Below the pieces are notes generated by a model. That model did not search any database. It was given only the letters and a program-made list of their open reading frames with translations, and was not told the origin of the DNA. A stretch of DNA of 32,786 nucleotides from assembly GCA_001319865.1 (NCBI GenBank), contig BBSL01000460.1, positions 1-32,786 on the forward strand. Reading direction: 5' to 3'. Every line of letters begins with the position of its first letter. The stretch's first letter is position 1. A program made the translations under genes and the position numbers. Shown here in pieces: positions 21,842-29,963 of the stretch. This DNA is from Burkholderia sp. E7m39 (GTDB lineage: Bacteria > Pseudomonadota > Gammaproteobacteria > Burkholderiales > Burkholderiaceae).

Positions 21842-23707
21842 ATGCGGGACGATCCCATCCAGCGCGCGATCGACGAAGATCTCGTGCGTGTGCTGTACGC
21901 GCAAGATCCGATCGCCTTCTTCACGCACTGGTTTTCGATTGCGGTGCTGGTCGCGATTTACTGGAATAACATCCCGCATCCGCATCTTTTCGCTGCCTGC
22001 TTCATCTTCTATGGCTTCGCGAATTGCGCGAGCCTCGCACTGTGGATGTGCAAGCGGCGCTGGCCCGAGGCCGTATCGGCGCGCGCGTGGATCAACCTGC
22101 ATGCCGCGCGTGGGGCGCTGCTCTACAGCGCGCCGGGGCTTGCCATCTGGTTCGCGTTTCAAAGCCCGCACACGGACTTGCCTATCCTGCACACGGTGAT
22201 GCTGGTCACGCTGGCAGCGGGCGTGTTCATGTCGAACGGCTTCGACGTAGTCAACTTCGCGACGGCGATTCCGTTCCTGCTGCTGCCCGCGATCGTGCTG
22301 CACTTCGGTACGCACACGTTCGACCGCACCCTCCTCGCCATCGTCCTCGCGTTCTTCTTCTGCGCAATCAACGTCTACGCGCTCAGTTATCGCAAGCTGT
22401 TCCAGCGCGTCGTGCAGGCGCGCGTCGACCAGCAGGCGCTGGCGGAATCGCTCGCCGCGCAGAAGCTCGTCGCCGAAGAGGCGAGCCTCGCGAAGACCCG
22501 CTTCTTCGCCGCCGCGAGCCACGATCTGCGCCAGCCGCTGCATGCGATCGGGCTGCTCGCGGCGTCGCTGAACGACTCGACGGCGACGTCCGCGCAGCAC
22601 GTGAAGACGGCCAATCACATCGCCAACAACGTCGAGGCGCTGAACCAGCTGTTCAACCAGGTACTCGATCTGGCGCGGCTCGAAAGCGGCGTCACGCAGG
22701 TGATCAGGCTGCATTTCCGGCTCTCCGAGCTGTTCGACCGCGTCGGCAACCAGTACTGGCCGCAGGCGGCGGCGAAAGGGCTCGCGCTGCGCATCGCGCC
22801 GACGGATGCCGTGATTCACGATGATCCCGTGCTGCTCGAACGCATCCTGAGCAATCTGCTGTCGAATGCCGTGCGCTACACGGAGAGTGGCGCGATCTGG
22901 ATGGGCTACCGTCACGCCGGGCGGCGCGAAGGCGGCTATATCGAAGTGCGCGATTCGGGCATCGGCATTCCGAAGTCCGAGCAGGCGCGCATCTTCGAGG
23001 AGTTCTATCAGGTCGCCAACCGGCAGCGCGACGCGCGGCAGGGACACGGACTCGGGCTGCCGACCGTCAAGCGGCTCGTCGAGATGCTGGGCGGCACGCT
23101 GCAATTGCGCTCGGCGACGGGACGCGGCTCGGTGTTCCGTTTTCCCGTGCAGGCGGGCGATCCCGCGCGGATCGTCGCGGGCCTCGACGATTCGGCTGCG
23201 AGCGGCGCGGCGGCGCTCGGACGCCACGTGCTGTGCATCGACGACGAACCGGCCATCCTGGAAGGCGTGCAGAGCCTGCTCGGGCGCTGGGGCTGCGTCG
23301 TGCGCGGCGTGCGCGACGAGCGCCAGGCGCTCGCCGCCATCGACGAGGGCTTCATGCCCGACGCCGTGCTATGCGACTACCAGCTGACCAACCACCGGAC
23401 GGGCGCGCAGGCGCTCGGCGCCGTGCGCGACGCGCTGCGGCGGCGCGGGCGCGAGCGCGTCGTGACGCTGCTGATTACGGGCGACATGGCGTCGGTGGAA
23501 CTGGAGGCGCTCGCGCTGCAGGGCATTCCCGTGCTGCACAAGCCCGTGACGCCCGCGAGGCTGCGCCGCACGCTGGAGATGCTGTGGCAGCAGCCGTGGA
23601 TGGAAACGGTCCCCGCAACCGCCGCTGAATCTGGCTCTGAAACGGCCGGGAGCGGCGGCAAGCGCCCGCCAGAAACGATGCCGTTGCCCGTCACGTCGCG
23701 CGGTTGA
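21842..23707 (+). CDS. Hybrid sensor histidine kinase with C-terminal receiver
   Basis: This 621-residue inner-membrane signal transducer has about six hydrophobic segments between residues 30 and 180 with very short loops, so it may sense a membrane or lipophilic signal. A coiled segment (185-220) leads to the HisKA box FFAAASHDLRQPLHAIG (H227). The ATPase domain has the N box ERILSNLLSNAVRY (N342), DSGIGIP (371-377) and GHGLGLPTVKRL. The receiver domain (about 462-585) has IDDEP, the phospho-acceptor D512 in CDYQL and K567 in HKP. GGAG lies 8 bases before the ATG. The convergent LuxR-type regulator at 24469-25221 is the likely partner. The phosphorelay direction (receiver on the kinase as sink or relay) is not deducible. 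Confidence 0.93.
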   Translation: MRDDPIQRAIDEDLVRVLYAQDPIAFFTHWFSIAVLVAIYWNNIPHPHLFAACFIFYGFANCASLALWMCKRRWPEAVSARAWINLHAARGALLYSAPGLAIWFAFQSPHTDLPILHTVMLVTLAAGVFMSNGFDVVNFATAIPFLLLPAIVLHFGTHTFDRTLLAIVLAFFFCAINVYALSYRKLFQRVVQARVDQQALAESLAAQKLVAEEASLAKTRFFAAASHDLRQPLHAIGLLAASLNDSTATSAQHVKTANHIANNVEALNQLFNQVLDLARLESGVTQVIRLHFRLSELFDRVGNQYWPQAAAKGLALRIAPTDAVIHDDPVLLERILSNLLSNAVRYTESGAIWMGYRHAGRREGGYIEVRDSGIGIPKSEQARIFEEFYQVANRQRDARQGHGLGLPTVKRLVEMLGGTLQLRSATGRGSVFRFPVQAGDPARIVAGLDDSAASGAAALGRHVLCIDDEPAILEGVQSLLGRWGCVVRGVRDERQALAAIDEGFMPDAVLCDYQLTNHRTGAQALGAVRDALRRRGRERVVTLLITGDMASVELEALALQGIPVLHKPVTPARLRRTLEMLWQQPWMETVPATAAESGSETAGSGGKRPPETMPLPVTSRG

Positions 23708-23708
23708 G

Positions 23709-23729
23709 CGTCGGGCCGATGGTCCGACG
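23709..23729 (+). terminator. Hairpin after the histidine kinase gene
   Basis: CGTCGGGCC-GAT-GGTCCGACG forms a 9-bp stem with one G-U pair directly after the kinase stop codon, with a short T-rich stretch about 20 bases on. It is probably a terminator of moderate strength. The remaining 330 bases up to the next gene show nothing else. Confidence 0.4.
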
Positions 23730-24060
23730 TTCGCACACGCGTTCCCCGTTTTTCCTTCACGCAAATAAGTCAATCGCGAACGCGTGATGCCGGCTCGCGT
23801 TCGCTGTCCGTGCTCGTCCCCTCGCGGCTTGCGCCCCGTCTTTTTGAGAAGTGTCTGATCGACGGTCGCCGGGCCTGGCTGATGAAATAAGCGCTTTCGC
23901 GATAACGGCGCCTTCGGGCTCCGACATTGCGCGGCGATGGGCAGGTGTCTCGTTCATCGCCTCATTCGCTGCCCGCAGCGAAACTCCAGTCAACCTTCGC
24001 GTCCCGTTCGATTGCCGCACCGGCGAGCCGGCGCGTGACGCAAATCAAAGAGGTAGAGAA

Positions 24061-24378
24061 GTGAACGGTCATCCTTCCGACAAGCTCGTCGGCGGCGTGC
24101 TGCTCGGCGCGCTCGTGACAGCGGTTCTTGTCGTCGGCTTGCTATATCTGGGCATTCCCGCCGAGCATCACGCGAACCTGGCAATGCGGCTCGGTTTGCC
24201 CATCGCGGTGTCATGCGCGCTGCTGTTTCCGCTGCCCGTGCTGCATCGTACGGTGTGGCGCGAGCGCCGCAGCCGGTTCGTGCTCGACGAGGACCTCAAC
24301 GCGATGCTGCTGGGCCGCGCCATTGGCGTGATCGGCGGCGTGGCGCTCGGGGTCACGCTGGCGACCGAGCTGCTGTAA
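24061..24378 (+). CDS. Small inner-membrane protein, unknown function
   Basis: This 105-residue membrane protein of no recognised family has three predicted helices: LVGGVLLGALVTAVLVVGLLYLG (about 9-31), LGLPIAVSCALLFPLPVL (about 43-61) and AIGVIGGVALGVTLATELL at the C-terminus. A charged loop WRERRSRFVLDEDLNAMLLG lies between the second and third. I chose the GTG at 24061 because AGAGG is 7 bases upstream. The open frame extends further, but without a ribosome site. It lies between the kinase and the convergent response-regulator gene and ends 42 bases before a strong terminator, so it could be an accessory of the two-component system. That link is only positional. Confidence 0.65.
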   Translation: MNGHPSDKLVGGVLLGALVTAVLVVGLLYLGIPAEHHANLAMRLGLPIAVSCALLFPLPVLHRTVWRERRSRFVLDEDLNAMLLGRAIGVIGGVALGVTLATELL

Positions 24379-24420
24379 TTTCACTGCGGCTGCGCCACGG
24401 GCCGCGTCGCAAGAGAAAAG

Positions 24421-24448
24421 AAAAGGCGGCACGTCGTGCCGCCTTTTT
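24421..24448. terminator. Strong bidirectional Rho-independent terminator
   Basis: AAAAGGCGGCAC-GTC-GTGCCGCCTTTT is a perfect 12-bp stem followed by a T run on the plus strand. On the minus strand the stem is followed by CTTTTCTTTTC. It lies between the convergent membrane-protein gene and response-regulator gene and should stop transcription from both sides. Confidence 0.92.
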
Positions 24449-24468
24449 CATTCGATAGGCCGCTCAGG

Positions 24469-25221
24469 TCAGAGCGTCTTTCCCGCCTCGAGCCAGCCGT
24501 TGATCACGGCGATCGCGGTCGCGCGATTGTGCACGCCGAGCGCGCGGAAAATCACGGAGAGATGAACCTTGATCGTGCCTTCGGCTACGCCGAGATCGCG
24601 CGCGATCATCTTGTTGGTCCAGCCGCGATGCACGAGCCGCATGATTTCCTGCTGACGCGGCGACAGGTTCTCCAGCAGATGCTGCTGATGCGGCTGGAGC
24701 GACTCGACGCGAACGGTGGGCTCCGATTCCGGCGGTGCGGCTGACGTCTGCGCGCAGGCCGATGCGGTGCTCGCCGCCGTCGACCGGTCCGATGCCGCGG
24801 CCGTCGCGGCTTCGCGATTGCCGAGCAGGCTCAGCGCTTCCATCGGCACGTACGCGCCGCCCGACAGCACCAGTTCGATCGCCTTGAGCATCACGCTCGC
24901 CGGCTGCCGCTTCGGCACGAAACCGAGCGCGCCCGCTGCGAGCACGGCGCGCATCTCGTCGGGCGATTCTTCCGCCGACAGCACGACGACGGGCAGCGCG
25001 GGATTCGCCTTCAGCAGCGCCTGCAACGAGGAGGCGCCCGTCATGCCGGGCATGTGGAGGTCGACGATGGCGAGATCGTGGTTCGCGTCGGGACGGGCGG
25101 CCGCGGCCAGCGTTTCCCAACTGTCGGCCTCGTCGAAGACGGCATCGGGGTCGAGTCCGCGAAGCAGACCTTTGACGCCCTGGCGGATCAGTTCATGATC
25201 GTCGGCTACTAGAAACTTCAT
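24469..25221 (-). CDS. LuxR/NarL-type response regulator
   Basis: This 250-residue regulator has an N-terminal receiver (1-125: VADDHE with D7-D8, phospho-acceptor D54 in IVDLHMPGM, and K103 in FVPKRQ). An unusually long Ala/Ser/Thr-rich linker (about 137-170) leads to a C-terminal LuxR helix-turn-helix (LSPRQQEIMRLVHRGWTNKM, then VAEGTIKVHLSVIFRALGV). I chose the ATG at 25221 because GGAG is 6 bases upstream and the receiver begins there. The likely partner kinase is the hybrid protein at 21842-23707, which belongs to the DLRQPLHA class often paired with such regulators in Burkholderiales. Target genes are not evident, although the GGGTAAAC repeats are candidates. Confidence 0.92.
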   Translation of the reverse strand: MKFLVADDHELIRQGVKGLLRGLDPDAVFDEADSWETLAAAARPDANHDLAIVDLHMPGMTGASSLQALLKANPALPVVVLSAEESPDEMRAVLAAGALGFVPKRQPASVMLKAIELVLSGGAYVPMEALSLLGNREAATAAASDRSTAASTASACAQTSAAPPESEPTVRVESLQPHQQHLLENLSPRQQEIMRLVHRGWTNKMIARDLGVAEGTIKVHLSVIFRALGVHNRATAIAVINGWLEAGKTL

Positions 25222-25615
25222 GATGTCTCCGCTATCGTGCGGCCCTGCCGGTATTGTGCCCATGTTGTCGGTCGGGACGGGGCGGGCGCCGCGCTCCCGA
25301 AGCGCGTCGTCCGTCCGCAAGGCCGCGCCGCGGCACGGCGTGAACGCCTGCTGCGCGTCGCAACCCGCTGCACTCCCTGCGGCCCGTCAAGCGCTGGGCC
25401 GTCCATGCAGCAACAGCTTGTTCTGCTTCCTTCGCCGCGATCATATGCCTGATCGTCGGACCCGTCATGCGCGCGGCGGCTCGCTTGCGCCGCCGTACGA
25501 CGGGCGCGCGTGTTCGTGCTCGCTGCTTGATACCTGCTGTTCGCGCCGTCCGTCCGGAATGCGACGGGATTGGTGCGACCTGATCCGTGGTCTGGTCTCG
25601 CTCGCGCTGCCGCTG

Positions 25616-25644
25616 CGGCTTTGCCGGACAATCCGGCAAAGCCG
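25616..25644. repeat. Perfect 13-bp hairpin in the 25222-25914 gap
   Basis: CGGCTTTGCCGGA-CAA-TCCGGCAAAGCCG is a perfect 13-bp inverted repeat with a 3-base loop. It lies roughly in the middle of a 690-base gap between the response-regulator start and the end of the cyd operon. No T-tract follows on either strand. I found no convincing gene in the gap. The hairpin could be a REP-like element, an RNA structure or a protein-binding dyad. Confidence 0.5.
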
Positions 25645-25863
25645 TCGCGGATGGCGCGTGTGGCTCCCTCGGTTCTTGCGGCACTGCATCCGTGGCCGGA
25701 CGAGCGTCGGTGTCGCGGCCTGCTACGAAGACGAGCTTTGCGGAAGGATTTTGAAGGCCGGCAGGCAGGCGGCATAGGCCCGTGCGGTGGGTTATGCGGG
25801 GGTTTGCGCATTAATCATGCGGGGGTGATGCGCGGCGACTGAGCCGGGTCGCCTTAACCCGAA

Positions 25864-25909
25864 GCAGGCGGGCGCGCAAGCGGTTTTTCAGCGCGCCGCG
25901 TTCGCCTGC
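25864..25909 (-). terminator. Imperfect hairpin downstream of the cyd operon
   Basis: GCAGGCG-GGCGCGC (25864-25877) pairs with GCGCGCC (25891-25897) and CGCCTGC (25903-25909), leaving a 5-base bulge. It starts 5 bases after the stop of the DUF2474-like gene on the minus strand. It is a candidate end of the cyd transcript, without a U-tract at the stem base. Confidence 0.4.
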
Positions 25910-25914
25910 GACGC

Positions 25915-26076
25915 TCAGGTAATCGCGAACAGCGTGACGTTCATCAGAAACTTGAACGCATACCCGACGATCATCGCGCCGCCCACCCCGCCGCACCATA
26001 GCGCGATGAACCAGAGCCAGCCGGGCAGGCGCGTGCGCGGCAGGCGGGCAGGCTTAGTGGTAGTGGACGTCGCCAT
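25915..26076 (-). CDS. DUF2474-like small cytochrome bd subunit
   Basis: This 53-residue single-helix membrane protein overlaps the 3' end of cydB by 23 bases in another frame. A basic Thr/Arg-rich start (TKPARLPRTRLPGW) is followed by one transmembrane segment (LWFIALWCGGVGGAMIVGYAF) and KFLMNVTLFAIT. The pattern W-LWF--LW--GV-G----YAFKFLM matches the DUF2474 proteins that follow cydAB or cioAB in many proteobacteria, thought to be small oxidase subunits like CydX. AAGGTG is about 6 bases before the ATG, inside cydB. It is easily missed because of its size and overlap. The overlap implies translational coupling to cydB. Confidence 0.8.
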   Translation of the reverse strand: MATSTTTKPARLPRTRLPGWLWFIALWCGGVGGAMIVGYAFKFLMNVTLFAIT

Positions 26077-27055
26077 GGCGCACCTTGCCGCGGAAAACCC
26101 AGTAACCCAACGTCGTATAGCCGATGATGATCGGGATGATGACGGCCGCGCCGACGAGCGTGAACATCTGGCTCGAGCGCGGCGCGGCCGCTTCCCAGAG
26201 CGTGAGGCTCGACGGAATGGCGTACGGCCACAAGCTCACCAGCAGCCCGAGATAGCCGAGCAGCACCAGGCCGAGCGCCATCATGAACGGCGTGTTGTGA
26301 TGCCGGTCGCGCACGGCGCGTCGCATGAAGTACGCGCAGATCACGACGAGGAACGGCACGGGCACGAGCCGCCAGAAGATGCCTGCGTCGAACCAGCGTT
26401 GCGCGATATCGGGTTCCTGCAGCGGTGTCCACAGGCTCACCACGACGATGAAGCCGAGCAGCACGATCGTCAGCGGCCAGACGACGCGATGCAGCCGCCG
26501 CTGCAGATCGCCTTCCGTTTTCGCGACGAGCCAGCAGCAGCCGAGCAGCGCATAGGTGACGACGAGCCCGAGGCCCGTGAGCAGCGAGAACGGCGTGAGC
26601 CAGCCGAACGCATCGCCCGTGAAGCGGCCGTCCGTGACGGGAATGCCTTGCAGAAACGCGCCGAGCGCGACGCCCTGAAAGAAGGCGGCGCCCGTCGAGC
26701 CGCCGATGAACGCCAGATCCCACAGATGCTTCGTGCGATTCGCCTTCGCGCGGATTTCGAACGATACGCCGCGGAAAATCAGACACGCCAGCATGAAGAC
26801 GAGGGGCAGATACAGCGCCGACAACACCGTCGAGTAGACGACGGGAAACGCCGCGAACAGCCCCGCGCCGCCGAGCACGAGCCACGTCTCGTTGCCGTCC
26901 CAGACGGGCGCGACGGTGTTCATCATCAGGTCGCGCTCTTTTTCTTCGGGGAAGAACGGAAACACGATGCCGATGCCCAGATCGAAGCCGTCCAGCACGA
27001 CGTACATGAAAAGGCCGAGTGCGATGATCGCGGCCCAGACTACGGTCACATCCAT
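26054..27055 (-). CDS. cydB: Cytochrome bd-type (CIO) ubiquinol oxidase subunit II
   Basis: This 333-residue integral membrane subunit partners CydA in the quinol oxidase that reduces O2 to water. The start is diagnostic: MDVTVVWAAIIALGLFMYVVLDGFDLGIGIVFPF, with the DGFDLG motif of CydB/CioB. WDGNETWLVLGGAGLFAAFP follows, and about eight to nine helices are spread along the chain. The C-terminal part has GAAVIIPIIIGYTTLGYWVFRGK. The length is slightly below E. coli CydB (379) and typical of CioB. It lies 27 bases after cydA and overlaps the small DUF2474-like gene. The ribosome site is weak, so coupling to cydA translation is likely. Confidence 0.95.
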   Translation of the reverse strand: MDVTVVWAAIIALGLFMYVVLDGFDLGIGIVFPFFPEEKERDLMMNTVAPVWDGNETWLVLGGAGLFAAFPVVYSTVLSALYLPLVFMLACLIFRGVSFEIRAKANRTKHLWDLAFIGGSTGAAFFQGVALGAFLQGIPVTDGRFTGDAFGWLTPFSLLTGLGLVVTYALLGCCWLVAKTEGDLQRRLHRVVWPLTIVLLGFIVVVSLWTPLQEPDIAQRWFDAGIFWRLVPVPFLVVICAYFMRRAVRDRHHNTPFMMALGLVLLGYLGLLVSLWPYAIPSSLTLWEAAAPRSSQMFTLVGAAVIIPIIIGYTTLGYWVFRGKVRHGDVHYH

Positions 27056-27082
27056 TTTTTGTCTCGCGGGTTTCGAAGGGAA

Positions 27083-28471
27083 TCAGGCGTCGATCAGCCG
27101 ATCGGCGGCGAAAGCGGGCGGCGCATCCGGGACGCCGTCCGGCGTATCGCCGGGCAGCGCAGGACCCGTGCGCATCAGCTTGAACATGTAGTAGATGCCC
27201 GTGCCGAACACGAGGAAGTAGATGACGACGAACGCCATCAGCGAAATGCCCACCTGCTGCGCGGACAGCGGCGACACGGCTTCGACGGTGCGCTTCACGC
27301 CGTACACGACCCACGGCTGGCGGCCCACTTCCGTCGTTATCCAGCCGGCCAGCAGCGAGATGAAGCCCGTCGGGCCCATCGCGATCGCGATGCGCTGGAA
27401 CCACTTCGCGTCATACAGCTTGCCGTGGCGGCGCAGTGCCCACGCGGCGAGCGCAAACGCGATCATCGCGACGCCGAGACCCGCCATCACGCGGAAGCTC
27501 CAGAACACGACCGTCGAGTTCGGGCGGTCTTCTTTCGGGAAGCTCTTCAAACCGCGAATTTCGCCGTCCCAGCTATGCGTGAGGATCAGGCTGCCGAGGT
27601 GCGGAATCGACACGGCGTACTTCGTCGTTTCGGCCTGCATGTTCGGAATGCCGAACAGGTTCAGCGCGGTGCCGCCTTTTTCCGTGTCCCACAGGCCTTC
27701 GATTGCCGCGATCTTGGCGGGCTGGTATTCGCGCGTGTTGAGTCCATGTGCATCGCCGACGAAGGCTTGCACGGGCGCGAGGATCAGCAGCATCCACAGC
27801 GCCATCGAGAACATCTTCTTGACGGCGTTGTCGCGCCGGCCCTTGAGCAGATGCCATGCGCCGACGGCCGCGACCACGAGCGCCGTGACGATGAACGCGG
27901 CAATCGCCATATGCGCGAGACGGTACGGAAACGACGGATTGAAGATGATCTTGAACCAGTCGACGGGGACGACACGGTTGTCGACGATATCGAAGCCTTG
28001 CGGCGTTTGCATCCAGCTATTGGAGGCGAGAATCCAGAACGTCGAGATCAGCGTGCCGATCGCGACCATCAGCGTCGCGCCGAAGTGCGCGCGCGGACTC
28101 ACGCGCTGCCAGCCGAACAGCATGATGCCGAGAAAGCCCGCTTCGAGGAAGAACGCCGTCATCACTTCGTACATCAGTAGCGGACCCGTGACGGGACCGG
28201 CGAACGACGAGAAGCCTGCCCAGTTGGTGCCGAACTCGTAGCTCATCACGACGCCCGACACGACGCCCATGCCGAAGGCCACGGCGAATATCTTCGACCA
28301 GAACAGGCACAGGTCTTTGTAGTAGGCCTTACCGGTTTTCAGCCAGCGCCATTCGAGCACGGCGATGAAGCTCGCGAGTCCAATGCTCAGCGCGGGAAAG
28401 ACGATGTGAAACGAGACCGTGAACGCGAACTGCATGCGCGCGAGGTCGAAGGCGGAGATTGCGGTGTTCAT
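27083..28471 (-). CDS. cydA: Cytochrome bd-type (CIO) ubiquinol oxidase subunit I, short Q-loop
   Basis: This 462-residue haem-bearing subunit of the bd-type quinol oxidase is visible from ARMQFAFTVSFHIVFPALSIG (haem ligand H22), FGMGVVSGVVMSYEFGTNW, GPLLMYEVMTAFFLEAGFLG and EVGRQPWVVYGVKRTVEAVS near the C-terminus. It is shorter than E. coli CydA (522) because the C-terminal part of the quinol-binding Q-loop is absent, as in cyanide-insensitive oxidases (CioA). Such oxidases serve under low oxygen or respiratory inhibition. It is first in an operon with cydB and the DUF2474-like gene. An FNR/Anr box lies about 170 bases upstream, and no strong ribosome site is seen. Confidence 0.95.
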   Translation of the reverse strand: MNTAISAFDLARMQFAFTVSFHIVFPALSIGLASFIAVLEWRWLKTGKAYYKDLCLFWSKIFAVAFGMGVVSGVVMSYEFGTNWAGFSSFAGPVTGPLLMYEVMTAFFLEAGFLGIMLFGWQRVSPRAHFGATLMVAIGTLISTFWILASNSWMQTPQGFDIVDNRVVPVDWFKIIFNPSFPYRLAHMAIAAFIVTALVVAAVGAWHLLKGRRDNAVKKMFSMALWMLLILAPVQAFVGDAHGLNTREYQPAKIAAIEGLWDTEKGGTALNLFGIPNMQAETTKYAVSIPHLGSLILTHSWDGEIRGLKSFPKEDRPNSTVVFWSFRVMAGLGVAMIAFALAAWALRRHGKLYDAKWFQRIAIAMGPTGFISLLAGWITTEVGRQPWVVYGVKRTVEAVSPLSAQQVGISLMAFVVIYFLVFGTGIYYMFKLMRTGPALPGDTPDGVPDAPPAFAADRLIDA

Positions 28472-28640
28472 GTGTCCGAATCCGAAAAAAGGACGCGGCG
28501 CGTGAACGGGTTTCGATGTGCGCTGCGTCGTGCAGATGACGGCAAGCGTAGGGGATTGCGGGAGATTTTGCTGCGACGCCCGCTGTGGCGATATGGCGCA
28601 GCCGCGCGGCGCGGTTGCGCCCCTTTATCGAGATAACTGG

Positions 28641-28654
28641 TTGATGTGGATCAG
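28641..28654 (-). promoter_or_regulatory. FNR/Anr-type box upstream of cydA
   Basis: TTGAT-GTGG-ATCAG matches the FNR/Anr consensus TTGAT-N4-ATCAA with one mismatch. It lies 170 bases upstream of cydA, the only gene it can sensibly control. It suggests that the oxidase is induced when oxygen is scarce. I could not identify a convincing -10 at the standard class II distance. The rest of the 28472-28895 gap shows no gene. Confidence 0.65.
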
Positions 28655-28895
28655 GTTTTTTGTTCGTCGTTGGCGGCGGCGGACGCGCTGGCAGACGGGA
28701 AATCTGCGGCAATCCACCGCGTCGCAGCATGGGACCTGTGACGGACGCGCGACGGCTGGCGAAGCGTCAATCAATGCGAGTGGGGTGTGAGCGTTGGGGC
28801 GGTTGCGGCTCGGTGTCGCACTGGAAACGGGTGGCATCGCGCTGCAACGGCGCTCGCATCAAGCGCCGCGCAGTCACCCGCCATCGCGCGAAGCC

Positions 28896-29084
28896 TTACG
28901 GCGCATCGCTCCACAACCGGCCCCCCGTCGCCCAGTTCTCCCGTTTCACATCGATCAGCACGATATCGACGGAATTCGGCTCGACGTTCAGCGACTCACA
29001 GGTCGCCTTGGTGATCGCTTCGACGAACTGGCGTTTCTGCTCGACAGTGCGGCCTTCGAACAATTCGATGTGGAAAGTAGGCAT
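28896..29084 (-). CDS. 4-oxalocrotonate tautomerase family protein
   Basis: This 62-residue protein has exactly the length of 4-oxalocrotonate tautomerase. After removal of Met the catalytic Pro1 begins PTFHIELFEGRTVEQKRQFV, with the conserved Arg11. The C-terminal part (VDIVLIDVKRENWATGG) keeps the hairpin, but the canonical Arg39 is Asp and Phe50 is Trp. It is therefore probably not a true 4-oxalocrotonate tautomerase. GGAGG is 8 bases before the ATG at 29084. It follows the class II aldolase gene by 39 bases on the same strand and probably shares its transcript, which suggests that it isomerises a keto-enol acid related to the aldolase product. Confidence 0.88.
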   Translation of the reverse strand: MPTFHIELFEGRTVEQKRQFVEAITKATCESLNVEPNSVDIVLIDVKRENWATGGRLWSDAP

Positions 29085-29123
29085 ATCCGTGTCCTCCGAA
29101 ATGAATTGAAGCATTGAAAAAAG

Positions 29124-29900
29124 TCAGTCGCGGAAAGACGCGTCGAGGCGATCGAGCTTGCGCAGCAGCGCGGGCCACTCGATCGCACCTTCGATCGCGC
29201 CGCCGTCATCAAGCTGTTCGGCCGTGCGTTGGGCAACCGCCTCCGAAGGCAGCACCAGCGCGCCGCCGCCTGCTTGCGCCTGGAGTTGGATCTCGCACGC
29301 CTTGATCAGCGTCGCCATCAGCACGTACGCCTCGGCGACAGTGCGGCCCGCCGTCAGCGTGCCGTGATTGCGCAGCAGCATGGCAGGTTTGTTGCCGAGA
29401 TCGGCAACGAGCCGCTCACCCTCGGCGGGCGTGAACGCGAGACCCTCGTACTCGTGATACGCAAGATAGCCGTGAAAGCGCAGCGCATGCTGGGAGCCCG
29501 GCAACAGGCCGTCCTTTTGCAGCGACACGGCGATGCCCGCCGTGTTGTGCAGATGCATGACGCAGAACGCATCGGCGCGCGCCGCGTGCACGGCGGCATG
29601 CAGCGCGAAGCCCGTCGCGTTCACGGGATGCTCGCTCGCACCGATGATGTTGCCGTCGATGTCGATCTTCACGAGGTTCGACGCGCGGACCTCGTCGAAT
29701 GACAGGCCGAATGGATTGATCAGGAAATGGCCGGGTTCGTCGGGCACGCTTGCTGAAATATGCGTGTAGACGAGATCGTCCCAACCGTTGAGCGCCGCGA
29801 GCCGGTAGGCGGCCGCGAGATCGACGCGCGTGCGCCGTTCCGCGTCCGACATCGGCTTCGACTGTGCAACGCGGCCCGCAGGCGTGTGGGCGAACGACAT
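29124..29900 (-). CDS. Class II aldolase/adducin family protein
   Basis: This 258-residue cytoplasmic protein is related to fuculose-phosphate aldolases. NGWDDLVYTHISASVP opens the fold. The zinc-binding histidines are visible in MHLHNTAG (H116, H118) and LLRNHGTL (H179), and INPFGLSFDEV is typical of the non-sugar-phosphate branch. Members act as aldolases or decarboxylases, and some are structural. The substrate cannot be read from the sequence. AAGGAG sits 5 bases before the ATG. The tautomerase gene follows directly, so the pair may process a 2-oxo-acid aldol product. Confidence 0.88.
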   Translation of the reverse strand: MSFAHTPAGRVAQSKPMSDAERRTRVDLAAAYRLAALNGWDDLVYTHISASVPDEPGHFLINPFGLSFDEVRASNLVKIDIDGNIIGASEHPVNATGFALHAAVHAARADAFCVMHLHNTAGIAVSLQKDGLLPGSQHALRFHGYLAYHEYEGLAFTPAEGERLVADLGNKPAMLLRNHGTLTAGRTVAEAYVLMATLIKACEIQLQAQAGGGALVLPSEAVAQRTAEQLDDGGAIEGAIEWPALLRKLDRLDASFRD

Positions 29901-29963
29901 GACGTCTCCTTACTCTGATCTCTTGCACGGTGATTGCCCAACAGCGCGCTTGCCCGACAGCCG

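Noticed and set aside
25934..28180. Long plus-strand open frame opposite cydA and cydB
   Set aside because: It is an Arg/Glu/His-rich shadow of the two membrane-protein genes on the other strand.
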